NCBI GenBank assembly: GCA_021163455.1
Contig: JAGGWT010000122.1
Location: 1-5,881 of the forward strand
From: Thermoplasmata archaeon
GTDB taxonomy: Archaea > Thermoplasmatota > E2 > DHVEG-1 > B18-G2
Reading direction: 5' to 3'
Length of the DNA: 5,881 nt
The position numbers were made by a program, and so were the translations under genes. Below, piece after piece: positions 4,983 to 5,881 of this stretch; position 1 is the first letter of the stretch; each line of letters begins with the position of its first letter. The notes under the pieces were generated by a model. The model was not told where the DNA came from. It did no database searches and saw only the letters and a list, made by a program, of their open reading frames with translations.

Positions 4983-5881
4983 ATGAAAAGAAAAGGTTTT
5001 GCAAAAACAGCACCAAAATCTCTTGAAAAGAGGATAATTGATAATGCTCTTCTTATCAAGAATGATTTTTCTATCATTCTGCCAGAGCCACTTGATGATG
5101 CATCCAGAAAGGTTGTAAAATCCCTGGAAAAGAAGCTGAAGAAGGTGTGGATGGTCAAAGATGATGCACAACGCCTCGAAAAGTTATCAAGAAAAAAAGG
5201 GGTAGAGGGTGCTCTTGCAGCAATTCTGATACTGGCAAATGATAAAAAGGCACCCTATTTAGCACAGGTTAGGATTGGAGGAAAAAATATTTCGTATGCG
5301 GTGAGGGGAAAAGCTGAGAGGGAGAAACTGATATCTCTTCAGCATTTTGACGACCCTGTATTGAGGTTGCTCTTTTATAGAGATATCGCTTTTAAGAAAA
5401 AACTGGCATTTTATTCGTGGGACAATAAACTTGTATGTTCCTCAGCCTCCTCAGATATACCCAAAGAATTTCTGGAGTTTCTTTCGAAACACCTGGGTCT
5501 TCAGAGAGAGAAAAACGTTCTCAGATGCTCTCATCTGGTGGATGAGAACAAAGAACACATGTTCATAGAAATTAAAAGTATCAGGGTAGAGATATGCAGG
5601 GATTGTCTGTCAGATAAGAATACATTCATGGAAATATCAAAATACTTCATAGACCCGAATCTGAAAAAGAAAATTAAAGTAGGGATTGTTTCACCTCTCC
5701 TCGAATACAATCTTGATACCAACTTCACCCAGGAGTACCTTGAGGGAAGGATAAGCGATTTCAGCTTCTTTGAAAAAAATCTGGAGAAATGGAAAAAGGA
5801 TCTAACTTCCAGAGAGGTTTTTCTGATATACTGGAAAGGAAAGGTCTTCAAAGATGCGGACAGTTTTCTGGAACATGTGGG
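4983..5881 (+). CDS. Unrecognised protein with possible zinc cluster, truncated by the right window edge
   Basis: An uninterrupted frame of 299 codons runs from ATG 4983 to the end of the window without a stop, so the protein is longer than seen. ATG 4983 is the first possible start after an in-frame stop at 4941-4943. GGAG lies 14 nt upstream and GTGAG 3 nt upstream, so initiation signals are mediocre. The N-terminal 70 residues are Lys-rich and probably helical; a mixed alpha/beta stretch follows (about 75-175). A cysteine/histidine cluster follows: Cys182-x-His184, then Cys205-x-x-Cys208 (ICRDCL), resembling a zinc-binding knuckle; Cys152 is separate. No signal peptide or membrane segment is seen, so it is probably cytosolic. 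It follows the regulator by 102 nt on the same strand and could be co-transcribed. Length, codon use and protein-like composition make it a real gene. I recognise no family and assign no function. Confidence 0.8.
   Translation, partial: MKRKGFAKTAPKSLEKRIIDNALLIKNDFSIILPEPLDDASRKVVKSLEKKLKKVWMVKDDAQRLEKLSRKKGVEGALAAILILANDKKAPYLAQVRIGGKNISYAVRGKAEREKLISLQHFDDPVLRLLFYRDIAFKKKLAFYSWDNKLVCSSASSDIPKEFLEFLSKHLGLQREKNVLRCSHLVDENKEHMFIEIKSIRVEICRDCLSDKNTFMEISKYFIDPNLKKKIKVGIVSPLLEYNLDTNFTQEYLEGRISDFSFFEKNLEKWKKDLTSREVFLIYWKGKVFKDADSFLEHV

Noticed and set aside
4963..4986. Seven-codon mini-ORF (MEYYVRT) overlapping the unknown gene's ATG as ATGA
   Set aside because: Looks like a translational coupling leader, but it is too short to distinguish from chance and has no Shine-Dalgarno of its own.
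5531..5851. Minus-strand 106-codon frame inside the unknown + strand gene
   Set aside because: Ser/Phe/Leu-rich shadow of a Lys/Glu-rich coding strand. The + strand frame is open throughout and better supported.

Overview
The window looks like part of an archaeal chromosome. Start codons are preceded either by TATA boxes at leaderless distance (about 26-30 nt) or by archaeal Shine-Dalgarno sequences complementary to the 16S tail (GGAGGT, GGTGAT). AGA/AGG and ATA codons dominate for Arg and Ile, and the proteins are of euryarchaeal type. A Thermoplasmatota/Aciduliprofundum-like source is my guess from protein style and is not proven. No tRNA, rRNA, CRISPR array or insertion sequence is visible.

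Layout, left to right. (1) 1-479 (-): a class V aminotransferase of the alanine/serine-glyoxylate type, cut by the window edge and interrupted by an apparent one-base deletion near 62/63. (2) 485-604 (-): a possible 39-residue small ORF whose stop overlaps the aminotransferase Shine-Dalgarno; the remaining gap to 686 holds nothing I recognise. (3) 686-1804 (-): an iron-containing (group III) alcohol dehydrogenase with its own TATA box and Shine-Dalgarno. (4) 1860-4446 (-): a three-gene thiol-disulfide operon. It runs from a cytosolic WCGPC thioredoxin to a lipoprotein with two thioredoxin folds, then to a membrane-anchored extracytoplasmic thioredoxin-fold protein with a beta-rich C-terminal half. 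(5) 4471-4513: a compact divergent promoter with a 33-bp palindrome filling the space between two back-to-back TATA boxes. (6) 4536-4880 (+): a small winged-helix regulator (COG3355/TrmB-like) with three cysteines, divergent from thioredoxin. (7) 4983-5881 (+): an unrecognised protein with a C-x-H...C-x-x-C cluster, running off the right edge.

The most interesting unit is 1860-4880. The regulator probably binds the palindrome and represses both itself and the thioredoxin operon. The operon encodes thiol-redox proteins predicted on both sides of the membrane: cytosolic Trx inside, a lipoprotein and an anchored Trx-fold protein outside. No CcdA/DsbD-type membrane electron carrier is visible here. 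Whether the regulator senses redox state through its cysteines is inference. Core fragments of the operator recur ahead of a possible internal promoter for the third operon gene and downstream of the regulator gene, hinting at a small local regulon.
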